Assembly: GCA_013368445.1 (NCBI GenBank)
Contig: JAACJO010000002.1
Span: 2,976,001-3,040,000 of the forward strand
Source of the DNA: Leucocoprinus leucothites
Taxonomy: Eukaryota > Basidiomycota > Agaricomycetes > Agaricales > Agaricaceae
Length of the DNA: 64,000 nt
Direction of reading: 5' to 3'
The position numbers and the translations under genes are program-made. The notes beneath the pieces are model-generated. The model saw only the letters and a program-made list of their open reading frames with translations, was not told the DNA's origin and searched no databases. Shown here piece after piece: positions 45,717-58,759 of the stretch; position 1 is the stretch's first letter; every line of letters starts with the position of its first letter.

Positions 45717-48700
45717 TCAAGTCGTCGGCGAATGTGGAGGAGAAAGCAAGTCCAAAGAGAGGTTAGCCTCCAAACTACGCAAAACATTTTCTCCTTGCTC
45801 TAAGATCTCTTGAGCGACGGATAATTCGTGTTCGGCTCTATCGAGGAAAAGCTCTGCACGGAGAGCTTCTTCAGACGCACTTGAAGAGGGCGAGGGTGTT
45901 TGAAGGCGTGGTGTTTGACGGTGGTGCGAATCCCCTGATGTGGAAGTGAGCTCTGACCGGGTGGCACTAGCATCGGGGTGAAGTCGAGCTGGGGTCGGGG
46001 ACTGAGATCGAGGCCGCGAGCTCTGAGGGATCACCAACACCGTCTCGTCTCGATCTTCTTGTTCAGCATTAGGATCGTCATCATCATGATGCACATCGTC
46101 GTACAAGGGTGAGCTTTCGCGCGAGCGGTCATACTGTTGGCGTTCTTCGACATCATCAGCACCACTATAGTCAACACCATCAAGTTCGTCCTCTTGTTCC
46201 CGTTGTCTCAGAAGCGGTGCCATCGGCAACGGTTCATGAAGATTGCCGCTATTCCCAACACCCCCGTCGACATCATCAACGTTCTGGCTGTCATCAGAGA
46301 ACAAGCCTGTCGCGCCTCTACGTATCACACCAGACTCATTACCCATGTCGCCCGTGTTTGAGGATCGACCTCGGTCATTCTCGCCATCGTGAAGCCCAGG
46401 GTCTTCTTGAATATTCTCGCGATGGCAATGGCTCAGCTCTGATTCATGCCTGTGGTGAAACGACGTTCCTTGCAGATCCTCCAAATCGTCCAGAACCATC
46501 TCCTGTGAGCCGCTGTCATGGTCACTTAAGGCATCACGATTTTCGTGGTCAGAGCCAGTACAAGGAGCCAAATCTGATGTTTGTGATTTGAGGTCGAGTA
46601 AAGTAGTGGGCATGAGTGGCGTTGCGAGTTCCATTGATACCTCGCCGTCAATTGCATCGAGTAACCCGTCAAGTTCCGTGTCATCTAAACGTAGCCAGCG
46701 GACCTGAGCATCTGGAGGTGCGTGCGGCTGGGCGGTCTCATGAGGAGGATCGCCAATTTCAATATATGGTTCGATGGGTGGAGATAACTGAATTTCGGAT
46801 ACGCTTGGGGAATTGCCTTCATCTGAGGCGTGGTATCTAGGACGAAGGTGGGGTATGCGTATATCCTCTTCGCGTATATTTTCTGGCACAAGCTCTGGTG
46901 CATAATCCGGCGTTAACGACACATCGATTTCGTGATGCGATCTTTGTTGGTACAGGGGATGTTGTAAATTACTCTGATCTTGTCCGCCGGCAGGGGGAGA
47001 GGAAGTTGATTCGATATCGTGTCCGTTGCCTGATTGAAATGGAGCTGGGGTGGGATTGGAAGAAGCATTATGCATAAGACTGAGCTCAGCGATTCGGCTC
47101 TCTAACGCCCGAATCTCATCCATTAGTTCATTTTCCCTTGACTGCGAAAGGGTGCGACACTCGTTCAACTCATGTCGTAATCTGCCCAAAACAATGATGG
47201 AGAGTTCCAGCCATATCGGTCAGTGAGAAATCTGATTAGAAGTTCTTTAGGACAGGGCAAAACTTACTCGAGGCATTCTTGTTCCACGGCGCTCAGTCGA
47301 TGTGTGAGGTTGTCAACCATGGCTGTCCCCGCGTTTTCGTAATATGGAACTCTATTTTCATCGTCTCCATACTCAGCGGCGTGCTCTTGTTTTTCACCCT
47401 GTATATTCCATCAGTAAACCAAAGTCACTGAGAAACAAACTCGAAGTGTGTACCTTGACCACGCCATCAGTTCTATGGACACTCCCCATTGATCGATCAT
47501 CACGCATGTCCCCTGTAAATTCGTGATGACTAGGTGAGGGTACACCCTCTCTCTGAGGTTGATTAGCCGTCTGTCCCCGATCGGCAACAATGTTGGTCAG
47601 CTTGGCGCGTTCGTATCGAAACGCATCTATCTGAGACGATAGCTCTTGGATCTCCTCATCCAAACTAGCTAGTGTCGCAGACTTCGACCTCAAGCGGCGT
47701 AAACTAGCGGTGTGGAGATTTGGGGAACTGGGGTCATTGGGGCGACTGACAGCAGGTGTCGTTCCTCCTGTGCTGGTGCCGTCCCCAATATTGACGTGTT
47801 CCTGCGCCGATGGAGCGTCATTTGCGCTAATACGTATGCTTGAGCCGATGGCGGGCGCAGTCCTTCTCCAAATAGTATCACTGTTATCATCATAGACAGA
47901 ATGATGGTCATCAATAGCATCCGATACCGGAGCTGGTGTTGATTGGGGAAGGCAATTAGGAGTGTCTAGGCCTTGGTCCTGGTTCGCGCTAGGCAGTTGG
48001 TCCTCGTGAGCTTCCACTTTTGCCCCTGAATTTTTCGGACGCTTTGCCTTATGGTAATGCCTATTAAAACGGTGGTCATCATACAAAGCTTGCACGGAAG
48101 GAGATTTATCTGGTCTGGGCGCTCGGGTACGACTGGATCCTGACGAAGCAAAAGCAGATACTAGGTTAGGCTCGTGTACTCGCTGAAATAGGACACATAG
48201 AAGCAAAAGAAGTGGCTAAGGAAGAGAGAAAGTGGCCGGGAACGAGCGGTTGGCTGTAGTCGGGCCGAAACCTAGCAATGAACTATGCAGGTGAAATGAA
48301 CCTGTTTGTTCTTGCATCTCTAACGAGTGGGATGAAAGCCAAACAATCAAGCTCATTACTCACCTTCGTTACGAGTACGGGTATACCATTGTTGGTCATA
48401 ACGGGCTCGATCTTCATCATTATCATCATCAGCGAAATCATTCTTCATTGAATCGCCTCCATCTCCAACCCCGTATTCACTAACTCCATACAAGAGTGTA
48501 TCGCCCTTGGGAGATGAAGGCGGTGGATGAGATTGAGGGACAGGGCCACCATCCCTCGTCGGGGGACGTGGCGATGCCGTCCCTACTGACGCGCCGGAGG
48601 AAGGAGAAGGCAATGAACGAGCCTGTTGAAGCTAAAGTTATGCGAATAACCGCTGGTTAGTTTACGTTTCAAATGGCCTAGGCGATCCAGGATAGAAAGG

Positions 48701-49716
48701 TATGCTGGCTCAGGACTAAAGTAGGCTTACCCGCTTAAACAAGGTTTTAATCTCGACCTCTAGAGCTCGGTTCCTTGCCGCGGTCGTATTCAACATCTCG
48801 ATAATGGCCTCGTTTGTTAGCGCTTGCCCGGGTGGCGGGACGTTCGTACTGTTCCTCGGTTCGCCTGGGTCAAGAGGTGATGAGATGCTTCTATGCCGCT
48901 TTACTTTCGAGCCGTCATCGTCAGGTTTATACCCGACATTGGCATCATTACGTCCCGATAAGACTGCAGGCATACAACTCGTATGAGTGGCATACATTTC
49001 GAGCTCAGCATCCCGTCTTGCTAGCTGAGCCTCGAGTATGTCAACTCTGGACTGAAGGGCATCGCGGGTGAGACCATGCGCCACACGCTCGTCATCCCGT
49101 TCTCGACGTAATCGGTCAATGATAGCTCCTGCATAGGCCAACTGATCTTCTTCATTCAGAGACTGTGGTCGTGGTTCGAGCAAGCGTGCATGTTCTAATA
49201 CGGACTCAGCTGACTAGACCATTGAAGTCATATCCCGTGAACTCACCGGTGAATCGGCTAATTTGCAAACGATTGAACGGCCAAGAGCGGATGTCATTCG
49301 ACTGTTCCACTAGTAGCCAGGGTGAATATTGTTCGTTATGGGAGAAGGGTTAGACGTGCCTTTTTCAACGAGTTCCAGAACAGAATTCTTTAGGTCATCC
49401 CTTTCTACTTCCAGGCTGATTCGTGCATTCTTGTGCTTCTGCACACGTCGGTCTAGGCGAGCGTATTCCCGTTCAAGATCCTTTATCTCAGCTGCATGAG
49501 TTCGTTGAGTTTCATCAAGGAAATCCAAAGTCTGAAGAAGTCTTGTTTGCAGATTTGAAATCCTGGCGGAGTGCACTACCAACACTGTATTTAGGCGATC
49601 AATCTAGATAGGAGAGAGCTTTCGTTAATCCGGCACATATGCGGCTAGCTGGAGCGAACCTCTGCGTTTTTCTGTGCAAGTATGTACTCTAAGTCACGAA
49701 AGCTGCCGTCTCCCAT
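45717..49716 (-). CDS. Large coiled-coil protein, 8 exons, function unknown
   Basis: Exons (minus): 49660-49716, 49360-49603, 49247-49309, 48731-49209, 48364-48631, 47454-48178, 47268-47398, 45717-47181; 3432 nt, 1143 residues, every phase matching. Start 'MGDGSFRDLEYILAQKNAEI'. Coiled coils at about residues 10-105 ('LEREYARLDRRVQKHKNARI', 'LKNSVLELVEK'), 130-185 ('IIDRLRRERDDERVAHGLTR', 'QSRVDILEAQLARRDAEL'), near 260-281, 560-590 and 625-685 ('LTHRLSAVEQECLEL', 'MDEIRALESRIAEL'). In between and in the C-terminal 450 residues there is acidic, Ser/Pro/Asp-rich disorder. A helix near the end ('RAELFLDRAEHELSVAQEIL') precedes 'SLDLLSPPHSPTT'. No enzyme domain is present; a scaffold or cytoskeletal/spindle-pole role is a guess. 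Intron 2 appears to start with GC rather than GT, and intron 3 would be only 37 bp; those two junctions are the weak points. Confidence 0.75.
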
Positions 49717-51137
49717 AGTACATGGAGAACTGCTGTGATCTGTGTTGTCTGTGAGGCCGCAAGGAGAAGGCTAAGGAGAGTACGTTCAGGTCGAAGTCGA
49801 ACATCCATGAAGGCTCAGGTTAGGGTTCCTCCCGGTCCGGCAAGGTTGGTGTTTGGCACGTGACAGAGGCTACTTATTGGCGGGCGCCGGGCCGCTTCTA
49901 AGCGCTTTGCACAAACGGGATGCGTTGAATCCCGTCATACCTCTTCCATCTCAAGCACAATCAAACTCCAGAAATACCTGAAAACATCTGTACGCAAGTA
50001 TACGAACTTACTCAGAGGCCATGGTCAAAGCGTGCGTGTGATCAGGTCGTCCACCTAGTCCAACAACCCCAGGCGGCCAACAAAACCCCTACCGGCCGAC
50101 CTTCGGTTACGGTTCCTTGCGTCACTGGCGCAATCCTCCAGCTGAGGTAGTAATTGACGGGGAAAACACCTGTCGGAATGCTTTAGCTCGAATGAATTCC
50201 TTTCTCCACTGGACTCACCAACCTGGAGGCTCGGACTGTATCTAAACACTGTTACAAGTAAGAGTAAAGTCGCGTATGATCCCCTTCCTCAAACAGCGGC
50301 ATTTTTGCCTATCCTCTAGTGATAAAACTCCCAGTGTTTGCGCTTCGCTGAGAAAAGCCACTGAATTATTGCTATATCACAGATAAACCACACTACGCTT
50401 TTTCCTTCGTGATGTATATTCAAGTGAACCTACCACAACCCCATCTTTCTTCATTTGGCTCCACCCTCCCGCCATTCACCTGTGCTTCAAGTCTTGCCTG
50501 TATCGGTTCGCTCGCATTCTGTTCCGGCAATTTCACAGCAGCTTGGGGTACTTCTGAATGTGGTAGTACACGATTGTCTCACTGGGACAACAAATCACCT
50601 CTTTCCATTTAAAGATCCCCTGTTGTGGAAGGACCATGACTAAAGCTTACAATAGGATTGGAATGAGCAGCTTTGAGGTCGAGTTTCGGTGATGACTCCA
50701 GGCTGTTGAATCTGGAAAGTTGCATAATGATCTCATCTCTACGTCGACGGCTTATTTGGGAGATAGAAGTTGCTGGAAGGGAGTTACCACTGGCAAAGGC
50801 AAAAAAGCAGTTGCGCTAAGTTCAAGGAGTCCAAAGAGTCTGTTTTCACGAGAGGTTTTGGGCTTTCACACTTTCCTCATTCTTGACTACCCAGAGTCTC
50901 AAGCTATTATCAGCGTTGTTATTGAGAACGCAATTCTCGCGCGCCACCTCTGGAAACCCATGGTATTTCAATGGTTGTCTGAGGTAAGGCCACGAGAAAG
51001 CGCTAAATTGATCCGTTGCACAATGTAAGCGGGTAACACAGGTATTCGAAGTTTTGTGGACATTATTTAATCTTGTACATAGAATTCATATATAGAAGTA
51101 TATACCAAAGCACCTGCTGCTACTTTCATTGGTGCGC
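49717..51137. other. Intergenic 1.4 kb
   Basis: Upstream region of the coiled-coil gene on the left and 3' flank of the decayed F-box-like gene on the right. Frames of 60-102 codons (50409-50612, 50720-51028 plus) have no recognisable domain. No repeat is evident. Confidence 0.4.
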
Positions 51138-52830
51138 TTATTGATTTATATCCCCTTCTGCCATAAATTCTCTGCAATGGAGCCCGTTAAAGTATTTGAC
51201 GCTGGGAAATGCTTCTACGATTGCAGTTCTTAAAAATCCGCATACGCAAAACAATCGACTGGTCAGTCCCAAATAGAGAAAACCCCTCCAAACAGGAACT
51301 CAGGTATCGACCATAGGAGATTTCTTCACAAACTAATTGTACCCGGGAAAAGTCATGCGTATTCGTATCAGAGATAAAGCTTGTGTTGTATGTCAGGGAA
51401 AGAAATGAGCGCACGTCTCGATACGGATCACGTCCCGCCATGGGCCCAACAAACAGTGAACGGTCGAAGATGCGTAGAGATATGTCAAGGGGCGGGATAC
51501 GGTTACGCTCCGGAATTTGACCAGGGTAAAGGTATAGGTGATGATTGCTGAGGGACTCGAGAAATGGTAGCTGTTGCGCAAGGATGTATATGAAAGTCGG
51601 GGTGAGATTATTCACACAAAGCGCCAGATTTCGTAATAGACTTTGCGGGCCGCTGTTCACAACTGGCTGGATTAAATTCTCAACCTCCCTTTCCCCAAGC
51701 ATCCTTGTACCAATATTTGGGGTGTGAGTCTATATGGTTCGAGATTGTGAGGATAGCAAATAAATGAAGATACTGATGATAACTTACTGGCAAACCTGCT
51801 CGAGCCACATAAAATTCGAGCAACTCCTAGTTTAGAATGTCAATATTCATGCTGGCCAGACTTGGGAAAGGGTAATCGAACAATATACGTGGTAATTAGA
51901 GGTGAATTATATCAGCCTAGGGATCGGGCCGAACAACATTGCGACCTCCACTCATCGAGTCATCTACCTGGAATGATTTGAATGTGAGGTGCTGAAAACT
52001 GCTCGAGTGATCGGAGACAAGATTGTGTACCGTTTGAGTTAATTCACTGGGATTGTCCAGAGGACGACGAATCATCTCCACGGAGAGATCACTGAGTGAG
52101 GGGAAATGTGGAAATTTACAGAGAAGGGCAGTGAATGTATAGCGCATGAGTGTCAGGGACAGCTTCTTGAGAGACGCCTTGTGTCTATGAAGAAAATGGA
52201 CCAATGGGATTGAATCGCTGTTGAGACGGCTTTGAACGCAATCGAGTATAGCCGAGTCACGAAAGTAATGTCGATCCCGAGGCAGGGGGGTGAATTCCCT
52301 TAGGTAGGAAAGGTCACATTGGCAAATGGGTCAGTTGGAAGGTTTGGTATGTCGATCCTCAATGGGACGCTTGTGAAGATGTGTACGGACGAGGTGCAGA
52401 GAGTCGATACTGCCGTAGCGAGGAGAGCATCGAAGCCATTAGGAAAATCATTGCTCAAGCATTCCAGGGAGAGTTTGATATACTCTAGTTGTTCCAAGTG
52501 CAGAATTCCTGTCTTACGAGGTGGAAGCGATTCCGGAGTGTTCCGAAATAGTAGACCAGTGAGGCAACGTATCTTACGTTGTGATAATGTTGGGCCGACC
52601 GAGCTGAGCACAGATGAGCCACAGGACACTTGTCTTGTGCACTTCCTCAAGATAGACATGGAGTCATTGAGATTGAGTGAGTAGAGCTTGTTCCGAAAGA
52701 GATCGTCTAAAGGGACTAAAACGGCAATCTTGTACCATAGTCCTGCTGGAAGACGTTGAGGAGGTCGTGGTTGAGCCGCTGATTCCGTTGTGGAAAAAAA
52801 GTAATAACGTGTGGGCATTGTCAGGCGCAT
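51138..52830 (-). pseudogene. Decayed F-box/LRR-like gene, second family
   Basis: Minus-strand pieces line up with the intact gene at 59854-61578. An N-terminal F-box-like stretch reads 'LPAGLWYKIAVLVPLDDL' (compare 'LPPEIWHHIATFIPWFEF'), then 'LEQLEYIKLSLECL' up to 52300. After a frame change comes 'DLSYLREFTPLPRDRHYF', 'KASLKKLSLTLMRYTF' and 'FPSLSDLSVEMIRRPL' (52310-51950). Next is 'LRNLALCVNNLTPTF' with 'LAQQLPFLESLSNHHLYL' (51702 onwards). Last, in another frame, is the family's C-terminal mark 'TAIVEAFPSVKYFNGLHCRE' ending at 51138. At least two frame changes (about 52310 and 51240) cannot be explained by splice sites I can find, so I call it broken. Unrecognised introns could rescue part of it. 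Confidence 0.6.
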
Positions 52831-55800
52831 GCTCTATAGAGTCTAGAAGGCAAGGAACAGGAGAGATGGCAGGGACATAGTAGTGGCTCAATTGACAAGT
52901 TGGAAAAGGTGAGCGCTAAAGACCAAGTTCGTTCATCACGTACATCCTCGGAACCAAAGAAGGCATCAAGGCCTTAGCCAAATTCCTGTCCGAATCTAGC
53001 GCTTTCACCAAAAATGGACGGTGCCCTCCCTCCCGCAAGATCCCTTCCCTCCATGACAGACCGCTTACCGACTTCATGAGAGACAACAATGCTCCCGATG
53101 AATAGTCCCCCTATACTCGTAGCATAAAAATCCTTCCCCTTAATTTTCGTTGACAACCCTCCATACACCTCTGCATCAGAACACCCCACACTCCACTATA
53201 CCCATTCACAAACCCTTCGGAACCATGACAGTAGCATAATATAGCCGCACGAACGTAGTAATTAGTAGTCTGACCTCTTACTATACGTTCACCGTGTCTT
53301 AGCACTAGTTTGCTTGTAACGGTATATAAATATAGAATTCTCTCTCTCTCTCTCTCGTTCATCACGTGCATCATCACTCATGGCGCGCAGTGTCTGTGCG
53401 GAACGTTTGAACATCTGCATCGGAACTCTTTGATGACTTAATGACTGCTGCTATAAGTTAAAGGGATAAGCTTTCACCGGATGATAACTATGTATATGTA
53501 TGTATACCTATCATTGAACAAATGGCTGAGGGTAGGCCTGGACCTATCCACTTCCCCGTCTCTTTTCGTCTTTAGTGAGGATCGCCGCGAATTGGCATCC
53601 TTACATTCGAATCGAGGATATCCCGGGAAACCTCCTAGTGAGTGCGGGGATGGCTGACTTCTGTTCCGTTCCACATCAGACTAGATTTAATATCCATGAC
53701 GACTATGCGTCGGAGGTTCGTATTTCAGTGAAAATTGGTTCCATCCGATGAACGACAAGAGAGAGACGCTTGAAGCAGAAGTGACGCGCTGACACTGCCG
53801 TCTGCTATAGCAAACAGTACCCAGTATCATAAGTAGTATGAGGGAAATTCTTGTTGCCTATCTTCAACGTCTGCAGGAAATCAGCTTTCCAAGTTTTTGA
53901 CAGTGGCAGTCAGGACCCCGTAGTCCGAGAACAGACAATCAGTATTTGATGCTATTTGGACTCACCGGATCAAATCGCTGTGGTCCCGACTCTCAGCTTA
54001 CTGTAAACTTTTGTTCACTCCACCACCTATACTTGTCAATACTAGTATGCACCGTTCATGGTGCTAGTCGTTGATCAGCGCTCTATTTTGAGTTTCAGAT
54101 ATGCAAATGTTTCCTGGCTCGGGAGAGTGCTCTCATCTTTCTCTTGGCATTGACTCGCGTAGTTTTTCTGACTCGGCAAGATGTTCCTAGTTACCACAAG
54201 CCACCAGCGCTGTTCCTTGGCACTTAATCAGACTGCTCAGTGTCACCTTTCTCTACGACAAGCCCAACTCTGGGAGGCCCCACCAGAGGATATCGATCAA
54301 CGACCCTTTCTGTCAAGTCTCTCTGATTGAATGTGGATACCGAGGCGCACTGGCAGGCGTGGAAGTATATACTATCGGGTTTCTCGACCGTTCTTCCTCG
54401 TTTGATCGCAGCGTACACTAGTCACATTCGCATGTGCTCCCCCTCTCCAGAAGAACTATCAGAAACGCTTGACACCGTTGCTCGACCTACAATCATCTTC
54501 GTGATACAGACCGTGATTGCCACTTCTCGCTGAGATAAATCAAAGAGAGACTCAGTGGCGTTAGGGTATATCAGCGTATACTACTACCAGAGGGCTGCGA
54601 GCTTGAGCTTATCTTATGTGCGTGCAATTCGTCTTTGGGTTCATGGCCTTGATCGAGTCACAGGTAGTTCGAATATAGTACCATCACACGTCTCGCATCG
54701 ATCAAGTGCAAGAATCAAATCAGTTTCCATTTGCCCGATCAAGCTATCAAGGGGTATGTCGGTTATCAATGCCTTCTTGTGGTTCTTGGTTCCACGAGCA
54801 TATGTTTTTCCTTGCGGCTGGTTGATGTATAGTAGCCAGCGCCGTTTGCTATAACATCCTCGTCCTCCCGAAATTCCCGGAAAACACACCAATCTTCCGT
54901 TTTCGGTGTGGCATATCCGCCTCCTCGGCCGACATCACACGACGCTCAACGTTTAATCTCGAGCCTCCGCCTACCGTAAACACGGCCGAGTGCCATTAAT
55001 TATTTGTACAAGCCCCTTGATCTACCAGCGTTAGTTGCAGGTTTAACTGCTATTTCCCTCAAGTTGCACCACATATACGGTGTTAATGACTGGCTCTATA
55101 TTTACTTCGTCCGCTGGCATCCCTCGGGTGATTAGAGCATTTATTTATAAACGGCCAGAGCAGATTAGAGCAGGTGAACGGCCTTCGGGACAGCGCCTTC
55201 ATTACTACGACTTTTCTTGGTGGATCCCTGCCTCAAAAGTAATAACGGTGTCATGCTGAAACGTAGGGAATCCATCCTTCATGTCAAACCTTCCTCTTAT
55301 AATTATGGGGAAGAGCATCCACTGTCACATTTCCGAGATTAAAACTCATATTTGCGACATAGGACCGCATTGACCCACAGAACGAAGATTAGACTCATCA
55401 AATTCATCATGTATCAGCAGTGTCGGGGATGGCGCGCATACATGTATGCATAAGGTGCCAGAGATAGTAACAAAACTCACACGCGCGCCACTTGGTCAGT
55501 CATCATTCTTTGTGACAAATTAGCCATGACAATATGGTTAAGTGGGCATTTCCCACAAACGTGGGGATGATGTACTAGGGGTCTTTCTCTCGAGGTATTG
55601 TCTCGGGTCACAAGTTTTCGAGCCCTTGGGCGGCGCCTCATGCAACATGACCGACCATTGTTCGGAATGAGCAGGTTCGGTGAGCAGGGTGCGCCCACTG
55701 TATCACCACAGCCACCATTCTCATTAAAAAAGGAAACTCTAGCTCCGGTTCCTCTTGTGCACTGCGGTTTAACAGAGGATCACGTCAATCGGAGCTGGCA

Positions 55801-56141
55801 AATAGACATGCTTCCACTCTCGAAACAAATTTAACTTCTTTGTTGGGGAACGGCATCATCTTCTGAGTCGCTTAGAAACCGGAGATCCAAACGTGAGTGA
55901 GCCAGGTAGCTGACTTCGTAAGCTTTCAAGACTGTGCTGATAGCATGGTGTGACTAAAGAGCGAGCGCTCTGAAGGCCGAGATGAGGCTGGTGATACCTG
56001 ACAGGACTAAGTAAGGAAGGATCGTCATCGTAGATTCATCGGAACTAGAGGAATTGTAGTACTCGGATAAAAAGGTCAGTTCCTCTGCATTCTTCTTTTA
56101 CTCCCCTCCATCTCTATATTACCAACTTACTGGAATCCCCA
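52831..56141. other. Gene-poor 3.3 kb upstream of the aquaporin gene
   Basis: No recognised gene. A (TC)9 tract lies at 53339-53356. Frames are short (60-100 codons) and overlap. The aquaporin promoter must lie near the right end; no clear TATA box is evident. Confidence 0.4.
53339..53356. repeat. (TC)9 microsatellite
   Basis: Nine uninterrupted TC units in intergenic sequence. Confidence 0.9.
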
Positions 56142-57578
56142 ATGCAGGTTGAGCCACGCCATGTTCATTTGGTCGATATCCTCGATCGACCCCAATGGCT
56201 CAATGTTTTTGAGGCTCGAAGAAACCGGCTAAAGTACGCTCCTTTCATGATGGAGCTTTGGGCTGAGATGGTACGTTCAACTCATTCCTATCACATAGCA
56301 TCGCCATACTAAGTAAGACTTTAGGTCGGCTGCTTCATCTATTCCTTCCTATGTCAGTACTGTTATAACAATCAACTCCTGGACTGAAGCTGACTCTTTA
56401 ACAGCTATCGCCTGTGGGTTGGCCCAATTGAACGCCATCGTCAACAACAACCCCACACTTGCCTGTGAGTAACTGATCTTGATTGCAAAGATTGCAACAA
56501 TGTTTGACTTTTTCCCTCATAGCTGGGCCCATACAAGTCGGACTCTCCGTCGCGTTTGGTATCATCTTCTGTGTTTCGACGGCGGGTACTGTGTCAGCCG
56601 GTCATTTCAACCCAGGCATTACGGTCGCATTCTGTCTCTATCGTAAATTCCCAAAATGGAAGGTACCATTGTAAGTCGCAGAAAAATATTGTCGCATATG
56701 ATTTACATGTCTTGCAGCTATATCTTTGTCCAGATTCTGGGCGGGTACGTTGCTTGTGCGGCAGTTTACTTCCCGTATCGTTACGTCTTCCTCCAAATTG
56801 AGGGCGTTTTGCAGCAACGCGGTGTATTAGATCAAATCCAGTTCACAACCCAGGGCCCTAGTGGAGTATTCGCTTTCTACGTACCGCCGGGCCAGACGCT
56901 TTGGGGCGCATGGTTGAACGAGTTTATTGCTGTAAGCTCATTCCCGTATCGTCGTAACAATAGCTCATTGGGAGACCATAGAGCTTGACCGCAAGCACAA
57001 CCTTTTGGGCTGTCATGGACCCTAGCAACACATTAGTGACCCCGAGAATGTCTACCTGGGTTGCAGCATTTGGATAGTGAGTTTGTCGATAATTGTTTAC
57101 TCCAGGCTTGATACGAAGTCATTTATCAGTGGTGTTTCTATCTGGGCTTTCGGTTCTATACTTAACACTTCACGCGACATGGGAGGCAGGTTATGGGCTC
57201 TCACTATCTGGGGTAGAGGAGGTAAGTGCATTATATTACTGTTGCTCCAGAACCTTCCTTCTCATGATTCACGCCGTAGCGAGTGGTGGGCGGTACGCTG
57301 CAATCTCATCCTTGACCAACATTGCAGGAATGGCAATCGCAGCATTACTCTACGAGCTGTTCATGGCTGACTCACGAAGAGTCGTCAACCTCGAGTCAAT
57401 GGAGCACATTCGGCTACTATCAAACAAACTTGACCGGACCGACGTGAAGTCGAGGGATAATTCTCGCACGGCATCTTTTATCGACATGTCCACAACAGAA
57501 TCGACGAGGAGAAATAGTCACGCAATTGCCCTGGTCGATGGAATGAAAAGAGACAACAAGGAACAAGAAATGGTATAA
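56142..57578 (+). CDS. MIP-family channel (aquaporin/aquaglyceroporin-like) with altered NPA motifs
   Basis: Eight exons: 56142-56270, 56325-56352, 56405-56464, 56523-56670, 56718-56931, 56982-57076, 57130-57221, 57280-57578; 1065 nt, 354 residues, all phases fit. Start 'MQVEPRHVHLVDILDRPQWL'. There are six membrane helices: 'AEMVGCFIYSFLSIACGLAQ', 'IQVGLSVAFGIIFCVS', 'YIFVQILGGYVACAAVYF', 'FIAASLTASTTFWAVM', 'WVAAFGYGVSIWAFGSI', and 'AISSLTNIAGMAIAALLY'. Half-helix B reads 'SAGHFNPGITVAF' (NPG for NPA) and half-helix E reads 'LNTSRDMGGRL' (NTS for NPA). The Arg of the selectivity filter and the following Asp are kept. The channel family moves water, glycerol or other small solutes across membranes; the replaced motifs make the substrate uncertain. 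The cytosolic tail is about 60 residues, rich in Ser/Arg and charged. Exons 7 and 8 are duplicated at 62504-62799. Confidence 0.9.
57144..57440 (+). repeat. Source copy of duplicated aquaporin 3' segment
   Basis: These 297 bp, covering most of exon 7, intron 7 and the first half of exon 8, recur at 62504-62799 in the same orientation. By eye I count about six substitutions and one single-base gap, so close to 98% identity. Confidence 0.93.
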
Positions 57579-58759
57579 GTCAATTACTGAGGATTAGCGG
57601 GATAGCGTGTGGGCGTTCAATTCAAATTGATCCGTCTGTTGTCGAGATGATTAACTATTTCACTTGGACAGTCTATTTGTCGAGACGGGATACTTGCCTA
57701 TGCAGGTTTCTCGGCGTAATTGTGTACATTAAATCAATATTGTATAAATGAATGGTAATCGATGACAATATAGCATCACGTCAGACATTGGGATGATTCA
57801 TGATTTTTGATCGGTCAATTTGATTTACCTACCAGACAGTCACATCAGCTGTGCCTACCCGGTGTACACCTCTCCTTGTTAAAAAAACGGATCAACGCTC
57901 GCCAGGGTAGTTACTCGGCGCTATCTAGCGATCTACGGCCACTCAAATCGAATCTTAAGGTCTATCGCTTTGCTCAGTGGGCGCATCGGTCGGCAATGTA
58001 TTAGTGGCTTGGATGACCCACTGTGCAAACTTCGTTGGAGTGTGTTCGACAGCTGTATTGTACGCCCCTTGTCTATTTTCCGCCAGCACGCTGTGCTCAT
58101 GCTTACCAGCTTGTATGACACTATCAGCCCTCATCAAGCCGTACTAATACCGGAGGCACTCTTTTGTGGATGTTATCAGAATGGAACTGTTCCCAATGGT
58201 AATAAGCGTCTTTGACTGTCATGGTATTGTAGACCGCACTGTCGCCGTCCCATAATTGTAATGGTGCTCATGCTGAGTCATTTCCTCCACTCTCCTACTC
58301 TCTTCCATTTGCAAGTGAGGGCCACATTTCTCTTTAGGACCCATGCGCAGCTCTCGGAATACTAACTAATCCTGACCAATGCCATGCTTTGTGACTGATC
58401 GACTCATCATTCAAGAGAACGCTATGATAACGTTCGTTGTGTTTGCAGGATGCTCAGCGGAACCTATTTTCAAGGCGCCCTTTTAGAGTTTACATTTGTT
58501 TGAGTAACCATTACTTGTTTCAAACCTGAAGAAGTACACAACTGAGCCAAACAACTTCATAGGTCGGCGTCAACGCCATAAAACCGTGTTGCTGCAAGCG
58601 ATTCATGGCACACTCTAACGGATGTACCCTTTGTCTTACTCCCTATTCCATGCTTCCACTTGGATTTCAAATCATGATTTTATTGTTTCGCCCCTTGGCA
58701 CCAGTCCGAGTCCCGCCAAGACGATCATTGCGGTACCTTGTACTTAATAATAAATTTCC
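57579..58759. other. Downstream flank of the aquaporin gene
   Basis: Mostly non-coding. Bases 58374-58496 recur at 62802-62906, and 58497-58620 recur at 63881-64000, so this flank is part of the duplicated and rearranged block. The frames at 57933-58215 have no recognisable domain. Confidence 0.5.
58374..58620 (+). repeat. Second duplicated block, source copy
   Basis: It matches 62802-62906 and then, after a 974-bp interruption in the other copy, 63881-64000. Shared words include 'tcatcattcaagagaac' and 'agtttacatttgtttgag'. It is more diverged than the aquaporin-exon block. Confidence 0.85.

Noticed and set aside
46109..46591. 160-codon plus-strand frame within the coiled-coil gene
   Set aside because: It is opposite a long, frame-consistent exon on the minus strand and is His/Arg-rich as expected from a complement of acidic Asp/Ser codons.
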